A stretch of DNA of 64,000 nt from Barthelona sp. PCE (lineage: Eukaryota; Metamonada: BaSk clade), in the NCBI GenBank assembly GCA_040285745.1, contig JAUFOR010000002.1, positions 1,488,001 to 1,552,000 on the forward strand. The letters run 5' to 3'. Numbering within the stretch: position 1 is the stretch's first letter; each line of letters starts with the position of its first letter. Below are positions 9,871-20,800 of the stretch, piece by piece. The notes beneath the pieces are model-generated. The model was not told the origin of the DNA. It ran no database searches and worked only from the letters and a program-made list of their open reading frames with translations. The translations under genes were made by a program, and so were the position numbers.

Positions 9871-11223
9871 TTAAACATCAACACCACCGAACTCAGCAGC
9901 GACAGGGAGTGATGTGATAGCGAGCTTGGCGATAGATTCACGACGATCAATCTTGATCATACCACGACCATCCTCAATTGAGCCATCGTTCATAACAACC
10001 TTGTTCTTGATGTTCCAGTGGCCACCCCAACTGTTTGTAATAACCCAATATGGAATACCGTCTTCGGTGGTACCATAACCGTTGAGAAGAACAGAGTGTC
10101 CAACCTCAACCCATTCAAGATCATTGGTGGGAGTAACATCGTGAGGATAGGGGACATCACTGTTGTAATAATAGAGATCCATGGGTACAGCAAGGGAAAC
10201 TTCAACGGGTCTTCCGGCTACAATCTCTTCCATGATCAATTTCTCGCAATCAATACCGTTGGTACAAGCCTGGTAGTAGTCACCAATGTACTTGACGTTC
10301 TTGACAAAGTGACGACGGGTGTTGGGGATGTTAGCACCAACACGTTGCCAAAGGTAACCGAGGTGCTCTTGCTCAACGACACCATATGCCTGGGCAAAGA
10401 AACGGGACGAAATGGGCATACCGCCATCACAACCTTCTGCGATACCAGCGATCTCAACCATATGCTGGGTGGAGATGATAACCTCTTCACCGATTGCCTT
10501 AGTTGAAAGCAGACTCATCTGGTTGGACTGAGAGAACTGATGGCATGAGCCGCACTGGCCCTGGGAACGGCCGTTGAGACCGAGGGTAAGGGTATCTTCC
10601 AAAAAGTGATGCTCGGGTAAATCAGCCAAACGAGCAGGATCAAAAGTCTGCTGGGCGGCCTTGTTGGAGAAGCTCATAGCGAGGCTCTTCTGGCCAGCCT
10701 TCTTAGACTCCATAGTGGTCTCAACGGTGCTGGGTCCGTTAGTGTTAGAAACCATGTAGGGCTTGACACAAGTGTAACCAGTACCAACTTCGTTCATGAC
10801 CTGGTAACCACGACCATCGGACTTGGTACAGTCAGAAATGAACTTACCCTCGTTATGAGGATCGGGGGAATAGTGCAAGAACCAGTAAATAGTGCGGTCC
10901 TCAAGGTAAATGATGACACCTTCATCATAAATCATGGAGAAGGTGTACTTCTTCTTGGAGGTCATATCAGTAGCGACGGGGACACCGTTATCGATGATAA
11001 GATGGAATTCACGATAAGTGGTGGCTTGGAAGTTGCTACAAGCATCGGCACGACGAACAGCAGCCTCTTCGAGGGGGTGTTCAGCGATCTCAAGACGCCA
11101 TACAGCACCTTGATCACCGTTAGTGATGTTAGAGTAAAGACAGTGCACAGGGATATCAGCACGGACTGGAGCAGCAAAGAAAATCAGAGCACAGAGTAGG
11201 AACACGGAGGCGATCTTAAACAT
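9871..11223 (-). CDS. CTSC: Cathepsin C / dipeptidyl peptidase I (papain-family C1A)
   Basis: 450 aa. A signal peptide (residues 1-22, cleavage after VRA) is followed by the exclusion domain special to cathepsin C (about 23-155: DIPVHCLY start, TFSMIYDEGVIIYL core, a C-terminal YTCVKPY). A propeptide follows, then the papain fold. The oxyanion Gln is Q221, the catalytic Cys is C227 in GQCGSC, the His is H376 in GHSVLLNGYG and the Asn is N397 in TNSWG. The residue after the catalytic Cys is His rather than the usual Tyr or Trp. The enzyme removes N-terminal dipeptides in lysosomes or secretory vesicles and often activates other proteases. It is 450 aa against 463 in human. It has a highly biased, GC-richer codon use, which suggests strong expression. 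Confidence 0.92.
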   Translation of the reverse strand: MFKIASVFLLCALIFFAAPVRADIPVHCLYSNITNGDQGAVWRLEIAEHPLEEAAVRRADACSNFQATTYREFHLIIDNGVPVATDMTSKKKYTFSMIYDEGVIIYLEDRTIYWFLHYSPDPHNEGKFISDCTKSDGRGYQVMNEVGTGYTCVKPYMVSNTNGPSTVETTMESKKAGQKSLAMSFSNKAAQQTFDPARLADLPEHHFLEDTLTLGLNGRSQGQCGSCHQFSQSNQMSLLSTKAIGEEVIISTQHMVEIAGIAEGCDGGMPISSRFFAQAYGVVEQEHLGYLWQRVGANIPNTRRHFVKNVKYIGDYYQACTNGIDCEKLIMEEIVAGRPVEVSLAVPMDLYYYNSDVPYPHDVTPTNDLEWVEVGHSVLLNGYGTTEDGIPYWVITNSWGGHWNIKNKVVMNDGSIEDGRGMIKIDRRESIAKLAITSLPVAAEFGGVDV

Positions 11224-11650
11224 AGTAATACTTTGAATGAAAGATCAGAAAGAAAGGGGTTAAACAAGAGTATTCGAATTCATTTGTTTGAAATGTAAAA
11301 TACCAGTGTTGAGGATTGTTTTTTTACAGTTTGGAGCAAATTTATCGGTTATAAAAGTATGTACTAGCATTGAGAGTTGAGAAAAATGTATTAACTAATG
11401 TATTGTATCTGAACACATATTATACGTGTGGAATCCCGCCGATGTTCTGTTAAATCGGGAAATTTTCAACGTAAATGTGAATAAAAATGTATGATAGCAA
11501 GATAATTGTAACTGAACCATTTTTAAGTATACATTGCTTAAAGGCTTGAAAATTACAATCTAAGAGACAAAGAGGATCGTGGAAGCGTGGGTGAAGGTTT
11601 GAAAAAAACGAAACCCAATTTTGCAAACATTTCCCTTTTCACTCAACACT
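11224..11650. other. Divergent promoter region, cathepsin C / BRCT gene
   Basis: 427 bp between two start codons. No tRNA or ORF of note. CCCTTTTCACT at 11633-11643 lies directly before the BRCT gene ATG. An imperfect inverted repeat (TCCCGCCGAT / ATCGGGA) sits around 11434-11460. ACCCCTTTC lies on the minus strand ~35 nt before the cathepsin ATG. Confidence 0.5.
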
Positions 11651-12577
11651 ATGCCAGCTCGCAAGAAAAACACTAAGAAACCTAAGGAGACTGAAGATAT
11701 TGATCTGGAACTCCAAACTCAGCAAGATCTTGTTGTTGAGAAAGCTCCCACCCCATCTCGTCCCCAGAAAAAGTCTTCTGGTAAGAAGAAGTCATCCAAC
11801 GCTAAGGGAAAGTCCCTTGATTTTGAAAAAGAAGAAGAGGAAGTAAGCCCTGAGAAGAAGAAACGTCGTCAAACTTCAAAGAAAGGAAAAAAGAAGCAGA
11901 AAGTCAATGATGAGATCGAAGCTGAGGAGATTTATTCTGATATTGAAGATGATGAAGAAATTTTTGTTCGTAATGACAAGGAAGAAATTGAAGCAGATGA
12001 GGATATTGAGAAAGATTTTATCCCTGTTGAGAAGCAAGAGATTGGTGAACACCGTATCTTTATCACTTACAGTTGTTTGAGTGATGTTGATGAAGGATTA
12101 GTTGATGATATTATCGGAAGTCTTGATAACTGGGAGTACACAGAGGATGTCACCAAGTGCAAGTATTTAATTGCCTCTGACGTTTGTTCTTTTAAAACTG
12201 CACAGGCTGTTATAATGAATATTCCAGTGTTAACAACATCTTTTATTCTTCAGTTGCTGGAAGATCTTGAAATTCCTGAAATTAGTGAATATCGCCTCAA
12301 GTTCGAAAGAAGTGATGATTTATTAGATGCTTTTGATGGTCAGAAATTTGCAATAAGTACTACAATTGATGGTAAGACTATGGCGAATTTACGCACTACA
12401 ATTGAATTATTAGGTGGTAAAGTTATCAATAAGATTAATTTTGCACAGTTCTTTGTTACTAAAAATGATATGGAGAGTGAAGAAATTGAGAAAGAAGAGT
12501 ATGAGAACATTGAGGAATTGAAGATTCTTTCTGTGAGAAAGTTCCTAAGGAATATTGTCTATAGTGAGAGCATTTAA
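11651..12577 (+). CDS. BRCT-domain nuclear protein
   Basis: The ATG at 11651 (MPARKKNTKK) is chosen because the frame upstream opens only with a TTG and because a promoter-like CCCTTTTCA motif lies 10-18 nt before it. The product is 308 aa. Residues 1-125 are disordered and highly charged, with several Lys-rich clusters that look like nuclear localisation signals (KKSSGKKKSS, KKKRRQ, KKGKKKQK) and acidic stretches. The region from about 137 (HRIFITYSCL) to 222 has the BRCT pattern of beta strand, helix, buried hydrophobics and a late aromatic-poor helix. The rest (about 230-308) looks like a second, more diverged BRCT. Tandem BRCTs often bind phosphopeptides in DNA-damage signalling. The exact family cannot be assigned. 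Confidence 0.65.
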   Translation: MPARKKNTKKPKETEDIDLELQTQQDLVVEKAPTPSRPQKKSSGKKKSSNAKGKSLDFEKEEEEVSPEKKKRRQTSKKGKKKQKVNDEIEAEEIYSDIEDDEEIFVRNDKEEIEADEDIEKDFIPVEKQEIGEHRIFITYSCLSDVDEGLVDDIIGSLDNWEYTEDVTKCKYLIASDVCSFKTAQAVIMNIPVLTTSFILQLLEDLEIPEISEYRLKFERSDDLLDAFDGQKFAISTTIDGKTMANLRTTIELLGGKVINKINFAQFFVTKNDMESEEIEKEEYENIEELKILSVRKFLRNIVYSESI

Positions 12578-13040
12578 GTATGGCCTACATAGCATTAAAT
12601 ATCTTATGATTAAAAAGTAAACAAATTAAATGATATTTCTGAGTTGAAACTTGCAGGTTTGGTTAGTTAATTAAAATTTACATAAATTATTCGGAAACAG
12701 ATATGTGCATGTTGAATAACCCTTGAAAATTATGAAATCAACTGACAGAGCTTTAAAAAATTGAATAACCTGCATTTTGAAATACAACCTTATTCACAAT
12801 TTTTGAAGCATCTAGCCGCTTTAGAGACAGTTTTTCACTATTGTTATGGAAGTATAATTATTGAGTCAGAGTTCAAACACTTTGTACTTAAATTTTTTCT
12901 CCCCCAATAAACATTTTACAGGGATTTAGAACAATCTCATTGGCGTATGGTGTCATGCGCCCCGTGTCATCGGCTGTTAGAGATAGTACATGATTGTTTT
13001 AGCGTTTTCTTCCTTTTTCTGTATTCTTTAAGTACCTCGC
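12578..13040. other. Intergenic with a GC-richer hairpin
   Basis: 463 bp between the BRCT and CFAP43/44-like genes, both on the plus strand. Mostly AT-rich. A short GC-rich patch at about 12938-12978 holds a stem GGCGTAT (12942-12948), loop GGTGTC, stem ATGCGCC (12955-12961) with one G-T pair, and a second GTGTCAT copy follows. No ORF or tRNA seen. CTTCCTTTTTC lies ~30 nt before the downstream ATG. Confidence 0.5.
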
Positions 13041-16000
13041 ATGAGTAGTACTTCAATTTCAAACACAGACATTATGTCTGAGGTGGACACAAAGCCAAAA
13101 TTAGTGAATCATCACGCATTGTCGGCAGATTTAACGAGATTCATCCCATTCGAATCTAGTCTGCTTTACGTGTGTGGAAACAGCATTCTCAAGGTCGATG
13201 AAAAGTTCACAACACAAGAATTCTTTAAATGTAATGGAAAGAGTATTCATGATATTAATTTAAATCACCACAAAAAGATTTTTGGTGTTTTAGAGATCGG
13301 GGAGGTGGAAGACAACTGTATTTCAATCTTTGACGGAAGTTCAAAGATATCTACTCTGAAATTACCATACTCTGATCCAATTTCTTTTTCTTTTTCACCC
13401 AGTGGAGAATTTATTGCTGTTCTCTTTGGTATCGGCACGAAGAAGCTCATTGTGTTCAACTGGATGCTCGAAGTTGAATGTTGTTCCATCTCAGTGGATT
13501 GGATGAAGAGTCAAGAGAAAACTGTTGACATACATACACCTCTTTCAAAGATTGAATGGGGACCTATCCTCGAGGAGGACCTCATCTGTGTTCTTGAGAA
13601 GGATGGAGATGGTGTTCAACTTTTCAGATTCAACAGCACTGGTTCCATCGAAGACTATCACCTCAATGAAGTTTGGTTTTTCAACGAAGAACCTGTTTAT
13701 GACATCTGTTTCTCACCTCATGGCATTCTATTAACAGTTGATTATGCTGTTCTTACAATGCCTTTTGGTTTAAAAGCTGGTGAAGATGTGGTGACCCCAT
13801 CATTACTATTAGAGGTTGATCTTTCTTTCTGTTTATGGGTTAAGGACAAGCTAATTGTCATCATCCGTAGCGGTGGTATCCAGATATACAATACACTAGA
13901 GCAGCCCTATGTTCTCGCCGAAGAATATGACTGGCCTTTTGAGGAATCACTCATCAATCTCAAACCTCACCCTCATTGGGTCTTTGGATATGGTCACACA
14001 TTTTCCGGTAAATTGGTTCGCATGAATTTCTTCAGTGGTCAACTCGATCTTCTCTATCATTTCCCGGTTGTCTACGGATTTAACACTGTTGCATTATTTG
14101 GACGCAACGATATGTTGTATGTAGTCTCTGAGTCAGGGCGGATGTTCAAGTACAGCTTGCGTACACTCCAGTTCCAACAAGAAACATGTGTATTGTCATT
14201 GGCGAATCTTGAGAACGAAATCAAGATTACATCAGCTTCGAAATTGTTTAATGGAACATTTGTCATTGCAACTTCCAAAGGTCATCTTATCATCTACGAT
14301 AACAACGACAACTGCATTTTCTGCGATAAACTCAGTCAAACTGGATTACGTATTATCGGTCAGCTAAGCAAATCCACGACCCGTTCTCTTAACGGAATGG
14401 ATTTGTTCGCTGCAGCTGATGATAATGGTGCATTTTGGGTGATTGATCAGAAGGGAAATCTCATTCTGAACGAAAAATTAGACGCAAAGATAACAGATAG
14501 TTTTATCCATGAGGAGACTAGATTCTGGTTCTCTCTTATAGACGGTGATATTGTCTATGTCAGTCTAGTTGATGGTGAGGCTGTGCACACAGTGTATCAC
14601 ACGTCTTACCCAATCCATTCGCTGGATTGCATATCTACTGAACAGCACATTGCTTCAACCGGTGCTTTGCTCTTGATTGCAGCGAGTGCCTCCAAGCAGG
14701 TGCAGATATTCAAGGTTTTTGTGGAACCACATACACGTTCATTTGGTGACTCGCTTTATGTCCCCGTTTCGTTTGTTAAGGTGCCTGGTGTGCCAATTTG
14801 TGTGAGGACACTCGGGCCTGACAATTCACTTAGTTCGGTTATTACCAACGATGGTTCAGTCATGGTTCTTGAGTCACAGAACGCGCCAGTTCATCTTGAT
14901 ACGCGTCTTTTTGATTGTTGTCTGTGGAAGGACAGCGTACATTCCCCTAAGATCACAGCGCTTCCACATATTTCTTCCTTTGCAGTTGTTTGTCCAAGCG
15001 GAGCCATTACTTTCATTGGAACACATATTCCCGGTCGACAGATCTCCCACAAGCTCAACATCCTCCGTGACTTTATCACAGTTAAGGAGGGTCTGCAGGA
15101 GAACCTATTACCGGTTATAAGTGAGTCTATACTTCCATCTGAGCTCATTCTTCAAGACAAGACAGTGGAGGAAAGAGAGAACATTGCTTTGGATGAAGAG
15201 AGGGAATTGGAACGTAAGCAGATTAAGCAGCATAAGCAACAACAAATTGAGCAATTGTATACCGAGCTCAAGGATGTCTTTGAGGAGAATAATGCCTGTG
15301 AAGATATTGACATGCTTGATGAGGAAGCATTCGTCATTGATAAGCAGTACATCAACAATATGCTGCGCAAGAACAAGAGATACCTCGATAACTACAAACG
15401 TGAGCTCCAGTCGAACATCCAGAAGCTCCAGGTCGAGCGTGAAGAACTCAAGGCCGTCAAATACGACAGTCAGTCGGTGCATTCGGAGGCAGTTTCAAGC
15501 ATTGACGTTAACAGCCGTGTTAACAATATCCCTATTCCCGTGTGGTCGAAGAAGGAGCAAAATAGGTTCAAATTCTGTCGTAATCTCAAGATGGTGATGA
15601 ATGATGAACCTTATGAAGAGGATTTTAAGGAGGAAGAAGTGTATAAGGACGGAGAATTGCGGGGCTATTTCAACAAACTGATACAGATCAATTTACTTAA
15701 AAAGTGCTGTATCAAAAGCTCTGAAAATTTCAATAACATCTTTAACAGGCTGAAGAGCCAGAAAGGTCTGTTGGAAGATGAGGGTAAGATGTGGAACAAA
15801 CGTATCTTTGAGATATTCGAGGATCTTGGTCTTGACAAGAGTGAAGCGGAGTTGTTTGAGCTCGAGGACGTTCGTGAAGACCGTCCTGACTTTATTATTA
15901 CTGTCTATCCTGATGAGGTTGACGCTGAAAAGCCCCCAGAAGTTGAACAAGATGAAGGAGCAGCCAAAACCGAGGAACAGATTCGTCAGGAACGGGCAAA

Positions 16001-17840
16001 GTTGCACATGATGGGTGGAAAGCTTGATTTAACGGACGATTCATCTTCTATTCTCAAGAAACCTTCTTTTTACGATCTCCCCAAAAACCAACTAACGAGA
16101 GATCAACGAGAAAAGATCCGCGAGTACGACGAGGAGGTGGAACGTATCAAGGAAGAGCGTGAGAAGAAGAAGAAGGCCTTGGAGACTGAGCTGCGTAACA
16201 TTTATAATAGTATTAAGGTTCGCACAAAGGAGTTTGATGTTCTAGTCGATTTGGCGTTTAAACTTCGTGTTAAGACAGTGGAAGAGATTTTCTGGCAAGA
16301 AACGCGTGTTCTCGCAATTATGAATGGACTTATTGAGATTGTTCAGATCGAAGAAGCGCTCAAGCAGCTCGTTACCATTCAAAAACGTACAATGTCGTCT
16401 CAACCTACACTGGAGGAGAAAATTGAACACGTTGACGCTATGATTGAAGAGATTCGTGTTGGCCATCAGCGCCTGCAAGAAGAAGATTCACATATCATGC
16501 AGCAGGCCCGTAAGGAGGTTTTGGAGTTTAATGATATGTTGATCAAACACTGGCGCCTTTGTGGTAAGAAGTTCAGGGATTCCGGAGCTCTATCTACACC
16601 AAGAATTAACAAGAATTCAAAGAACCTTCGTATGTCTGCTATTTGGCGTGATGCAACGGCTGAGACGTTCAATCAGACGCCTTTTGGTGTTTTCAGAGAG
16701 ACGGACGTACTCAAGGACAAGGACCTGGAAGAGCGCATCATCTCACTCGATATTGATGAGGCTGACTGCCCTGAAGAAGTCGAACCCGAACTGTGGAGCC
16801 GTTTCCTGGAGTTCAGAAGGTTGAAGAACCAGTCTGAGATGTTTGTGTTCCTTCATGACCAGCGTCTGTTGAATCTGACAAAGTTCCACGCATCACTTAA
16901 GGAAAGCCTTGATGCTCTCAAGAGAGAGATCGAAGGAATTAATGTCAAGATTTATGACCTGAACCAGGTGCTACAGTATAAGAAACTCGACTGTGTCGTT
17001 GCAATTCGTCTTCGTAATTCATCATTCGAGACTGAGAGATCAAACGTTTTTAGCGAATTCTTTGAGCATCCCGAGGCTGCTATCAAACTGATTGAGACAG
17101 AGTATGCTGATGTCAGTGAACCCGTTGAGGAGATCGATGATGAGGATAAGAAAGCTCTAATGGAGCAGCGTAAACAAGAGTTTGATCAGTTAATCGCAGA
17201 TGTACCATTGCGCACGTTCAAAGAGCTGAGCATTCCCGAGCTCCTAATTGTCGGTCGAGGTCATGTACAGAAGCTTAACAACCGTGCTTTCGACTCTGCT
17301 GTTTCATTACTGAAAACATTGCGTAAAGTTAAGAAGCTGCGATTCCAGAATTCTTTGACGGAATGGGAGTTGAAGAAGACAGATATGGAAATAGAGGATA
17401 TTGTGCAGATGACAAAGGACTTCCAACTGTTGCGCGTTACACGTCACATGCAAAGTCTGGTACAGCACTCGAATATCGAGGATCAACATAAGAAAACAAT
17501 CGAAGGTGTCAAACGCCGAGTTGATACGTCAAAGAAGCGTTGGTTGAAGAAGAAGAAAGATATGGAGAAAATGATCAGCAAGCTACATAAGAAGGCTGTG
17601 AAACTTGAGAGTGATAATGAAGGTCTGAAAGATCAAATTGAGGATCTCCAAGATGTCGTTGCCAATCGTATGGTATTGTGCCGTTTCGAAAAGGCTGAAG
17701 ACACACGAGCACAGGAAGCTGCTGGTGAACTGCGTCTGAAGAATTTGTACAAGCGTCAGTTGGAGGAGATTGAGTTCCTACAAGCAGAACTTGCTCGTCT
17801 TCGCAGAAAGACGTTCCCAAGCATAACTATGGCAAAGTAA
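13041..17840 (+). CDS. CFAP43/CFAP44-family axonemal protein (WD40 propeller plus coiled coil), closest to CFAP43 by memory
   Basis: 1599 aa, ATG at 13041 (a second in-frame ATG is at 13074). Residues ~1-680 are beta-rich with degenerate WD-like blades (SFSPSGEFIAVLF, KIEWGP, DICFSPHGILL). Residues ~690-1599 are long coiled coils broken by short conserved-looking islands such as CPEEVEPELWSRFLEFRRLK and DFQLLRVTRHMQSL. This two-propeller plus coiled-coil order and the length match CFAP43 (about 1665 aa in human) and CFAP44, which together form the tether of inner-arm dynein f on axonemal doublets. The C-terminal islands remind me more of CFAP43. Its presence implies a motile flagellum. It is convergent with the GT2 gene, with only 12 bp between stop codons. 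Confidence 0.7.
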   Translation: MSSTSISNTDIMSEVDTKPKLVNHHALSADLTRFIPFESSLLYVCGNSILKVDEKFTTQEFFKCNGKSIHDINLNHHKKIFGVLEIGEVEDNCISIFDGSSKISTLKLPYSDPISFSFSPSGEFIAVLFGIGTKKLIVFNWMLEVECCSISVDWMKSQEKTVDIHTPLSKIEWGPILEEDLICVLEKDGDGVQLFRFNSTGSIEDYHLNEVWFFNEEPVYDICFSPHGILLTVDYAVLTMPFGLKAGEDVVTPSLLLEVDLSFCLWVKDKLIVIIRSGGIQIYNTLEQPYVLAEEYDWPFEESLINLKPHPHWVFGYGHTFSGKLVRMNFFSGQLDLLYHFPVVYGFNTVALFGRNDMLYVVSESGRMFKYSLRTLQFQQETCVLSLANLENEIKITSASKLFNGTFVIATSKGHLIIYDNNDNCIFCDKLSQTGLRIIGQLSKSTTRSLNGMDLFAAADDNGAFWVIDQKGNLILNEKLDAKITDSFIHEETRFWFSLIDGDIVYVSLVDGEAVHTVYHTSYPIHSLDCISTEQHIASTGALLLIAASASKQVQIFKVFVEPHTRSFGDSLYVPVSFVKVPGVPICVRTLGPDNSLSSVITNDGSVMVLESQNAPVHLDTRLFDCCLWKDSVHSPKITALPHISSFAVVCPSGAITFIGTHIPGRQISHKLNILRDFITVKEGLQENLLPVISESILPSELILQDKTVEERENIALDEERELERKQIKQHKQQQIEQLYTELKDVFEENNACEDIDMLDEEAFVIDKQYINNMLRKNKRYLDNYKRELQSNIQKLQVEREELKAVKYDSQSVHSEAVSSIDVNSRVNNIPIPVWSKKEQNRFKFCRNLKMVMNDEPYEEDFKEEEVYKDGELRGYFNKLIQINLLKKCCIKSSENFNNIFNRLKSQKGLLEDEGKMWNKRIFEIFEDLGLDKSEAELFELEDVREDRPDFIITVYPDEVDAEKPPEVEQDEGAAKTEEQIRQERAKLHMMGGKLDLTDDSSSILKKPSFYDLPKNQLTRDQREKIREYDEEVERIKEEREKKKKALETELRNIYNSIKVRTKEFDVLVDLAFKLRVKTVEEIFWQETRVLAIMNGLIEIVQIEEALKQLVTIQKRTMSSQPTLEEKIEHVDAMIEEIRVGHQRLQEEDSHIMQQARKEVLEFNDMLIKHWRLCGKKFRDSGALSTPRINKNSKNLRMSAIWRDATAETFNQTPFGVFRETDVLKDKDLEERIISLDIDEADCPEEVEPELWSRFLEFRRLKNQSEMFVFLHDQRLLNLTKFHASLKESLDALKREIEGINVKIYDLNQVLQYKKLDCVVAIRLRNSSFETERSNVFSEFFEHPEAAIKLIETEYADVSEPVEEIDDEDKKALMEQRKQEFDQLIADVPLRTFKELSIPELLIVGRGHVQKLNNRAFDSAVSLLKTLRKVKKLRFQNSLTEWELKKTDMEIEDIVQMTKDFQLLRVTRHMQSLVQHSNIEDQHKKTIEGVKRRVDTSKKRWLKKKKDMEKMISKLHKKAVKLESDNEGLKDQIEDLQDVVANRMVLCRFEKAEDTRAQEAAGELRLKNLYKRQLEEIEFLQAELARLRRKTFPSITMAK

Positions 17841-17851
17841 AGTGTATTATG

Positions 17852-17857
17852 TTTATT
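17852..17857 (-). terminator. AATAAA overlapping the stop codon of the GT2 synthase gene
   Basis: The last coding triplets on the minus strand read GAA TAA AC, so AATAAA contains the stop codon itself. The opposing gene ends 12 bp away. Confidence 0.55.
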
Positions 17858-20800
17858 CGTTTAGAACGGTGATAACACCATTGAAACTACGTTCCATCTC
17901 GTTTAAATCGCAAGGTGTTACAATTAATGGAGAAGGTTCCATTGCCCAACTATCGCGACGTAAACTCTGCATTTGCAGACGAGAATCACAATCATCAATG
18001 TACTCTGACAGTTCGTGTACTTCAGGTAGAGCCTCACTAATCCAAACGCGGGACCAATTAACTGGATCCTTTGTGATTGTGTTGACGATTGGATGCCACG
18101 GTGGCAGCATGTTCGGGTTGTCAATGACTCTGTCAAGTACGCGTTGTGTGGGTAAGTAGCGCCAAAGGTTGTACAGGAAGGCGAGGAACCTGAACACCAG
18201 AAGGATAACACGGTACACTGGGAATAAAATGAGCACAAAACCTGGGGCTTTAAGCTCAGGACGATGTTTGAGCTTTAGGAAGTTGAAAAGAATGAGCAAA
18301 ATAATTTGTATCTCCAGCACGCGGATGAGCAGAACGCTTAACGTCATGGCGTCGTCGAGGTATATGTAGTAGAAGACGAGGAAGAAGCGTAACAAATCCT
18401 GTATAACAGTAAGGACTTCATACATGTAATAGAGCTTGAGCAACAGCGTGTGAGAATTCCAAAAGAGGAGAATGTGCTTGAGGAAGACGAAGATGGACCG
18501 GTGCGCTGTCACATCCCATGATTTAACACGCTGCGTACATAGACTCTTGTCTCCATACGCTTTTGCTCCAAAAAAATCCTCCTTAAATCGGAAAAGTTCT
18601 TGAGGTACATTTGTATACACAGGCTGGTTTGCAAATGTTCTCAATATCAGCTGTTTCTTACCTGTCTCTGCAGCCATCTCCCTCAGAATGAGTCCCATAC
18701 TGAGATCCTCACCATTGAACATGGTAGTGTGACGCAGCAGAACCTCTGTAATAACCTCTTTCTTCCAAATCGATAGAGCTCCATGTGGGCACATTGCTGT
18801 GCCACCTACACGGGACTGAAACAGCTTGGCGAATCCAGCTAGCATGTATTCGACGTCCTGGAACCATGTAAGCAATGATCTTCGATGCCATAGTCCTTGC
18901 TTAGGGTACTTGGGCGCAGTTCTGATGGTAAATGCAGCACCTGCAACGTTCTCGTCCTCCAACAGCTCCGTCTGGAAACTAATTGCATTGGGCATGATAA
19001 TATCATCATCACAAATTAAAACGTACTTAATGTGATCTGGTAATTGTTTTGCTGTCCAGTACAGGCTCAACGTCTTATTGCCAGCAGGCACGTACACGTA
19101 GTTAATGTTGCGCCCCCATTTCTCGATGGTACGGACACACTCTAGCGTTTTCTTTTCAGGAGGTTGGAAGCTATTTGCGTTGTGGCACACATACACCTGG
19201 CCATCAGGAACCATCTGAGACAGATTCTTGAGGGTGAATAGAAATCCATCTCTCTTCTGCTTCTCTATATCGAGCAAATCTTGTGGCGTTGTGGCGTTAT
19301 ACTTCACACCCATGAAGCTGTCGGGTTGGATCGAGTCCGTACTCGCAGAGTTGTGAGAAGCAATTAGAATAGCGACGTCATCATGACTGCGTGGAAGAGA
19401 TGAGCTCCTGGGCCAGTCAACAAAGACTATTGAGGCGAACAGCAGTAAATACTCAAGGCCAAGCGTCACAAACGCAATTAACCAGTCATTAAGAGAATGG
19501 AAAACTTGGTATTTCAGAAGAACGTCCCTAAATAAGAAAAAGAGTCCCACGAGCAACACTATACCAAAGACTCGGTACGTAAGCTGTTCAAAGCGATCGC
19601 GCTTTGAGAAATTTGCCTGCTGTCTGAAGGTACTGTATCCCTTAAGCAATTCTCTCCATGCATGCATCTGCTCCTCCATCGTCTGATTCTCCTCCGCAAC
19701 GCGATTGAGTCGACCAACCAGCCTGACCGTTGATTTCTTTGCTATTCTCCACGCAGTTGGTTCCTGTTCAGCTGGAAATGAAGGGTAGCTCTTTGGCCAT
19801 GCCTCGATTGGGTGGACGTTGGTTGCTGTCTTTGGGTTACGTAATGCATAAGTGCGTGTGCGCGTGCACTCAAATATGAGCATTGTCACGACGCTTACAA
19901 TCACCAATATCAGCAAAACCTGATCGAAAAACGTAAAGTGGTTCGCCCTGATATGGTATACAAACAAATCCATATCCCAGCTCTTAATACTGGCACCGTT
20001 GTACGTGGCAATGTCGATCGTCACATGGCTGAGTGTGATAGTCTGATCGAGTATCTTAAAACGCGGTTGTGATACACCAAAGTCGAAGCCTCTCAGCACA
20101 TACATGACACGCGGGATCTGGTAGAACTTCTGACTGAACGGAACTGTGATTGAAGCTCGTCTGCAGTTGGGAGATCCGAGATCGCAAGTAATTAAACTGT
20201 TGAAATTGGGCATCGTTTCCGGTGAAATCCTAATAGATAGCACATCAATGAAGCTGTTTCCAACCTCTTCGATGAAATGCGATGAGAGACGGGTGCCGTT
20301 GAGATATCCAAACACGTTGTGAGTGTGTGCATTTGATGTTACGTTTGCCAAGACTGTACTGAACATCGTACGAGCCGTTGAAAACGACAACCCCGCCACA
20401 CCTCCGATGCGCCTGTCATCAACAACGGACTTTGCACCATGTGTGAATGGTACGGAAAGAGAGTTAAATGACTGGAAAGCTTTCCACTTTGAATCGATCC
20501 AGTTAGTGGTGTAGACACCAGAAGCTGCCACGTCCATACAGTCCTCAACAGACGCAAGCCAACCAAACTGTATATGCTTCACAATGGAGTTACTCCATGT
20601 GCGAATATTCACTACAGCTCTATCAAGGAAAACATCAATTATAAGTATGTCCACAATGGGCGTCCCTGAGGGAATATCCACGGAAACAAGGTTTATAGAG
20701 ATCTTTGGAATGTTTGGGAATTCTTTTCCATAGTAAAATTCATGAGTGAAGCTTCTGAAGCCTGTACCAATGTTCAACCCCCAATTGACATTCTTTTCGC

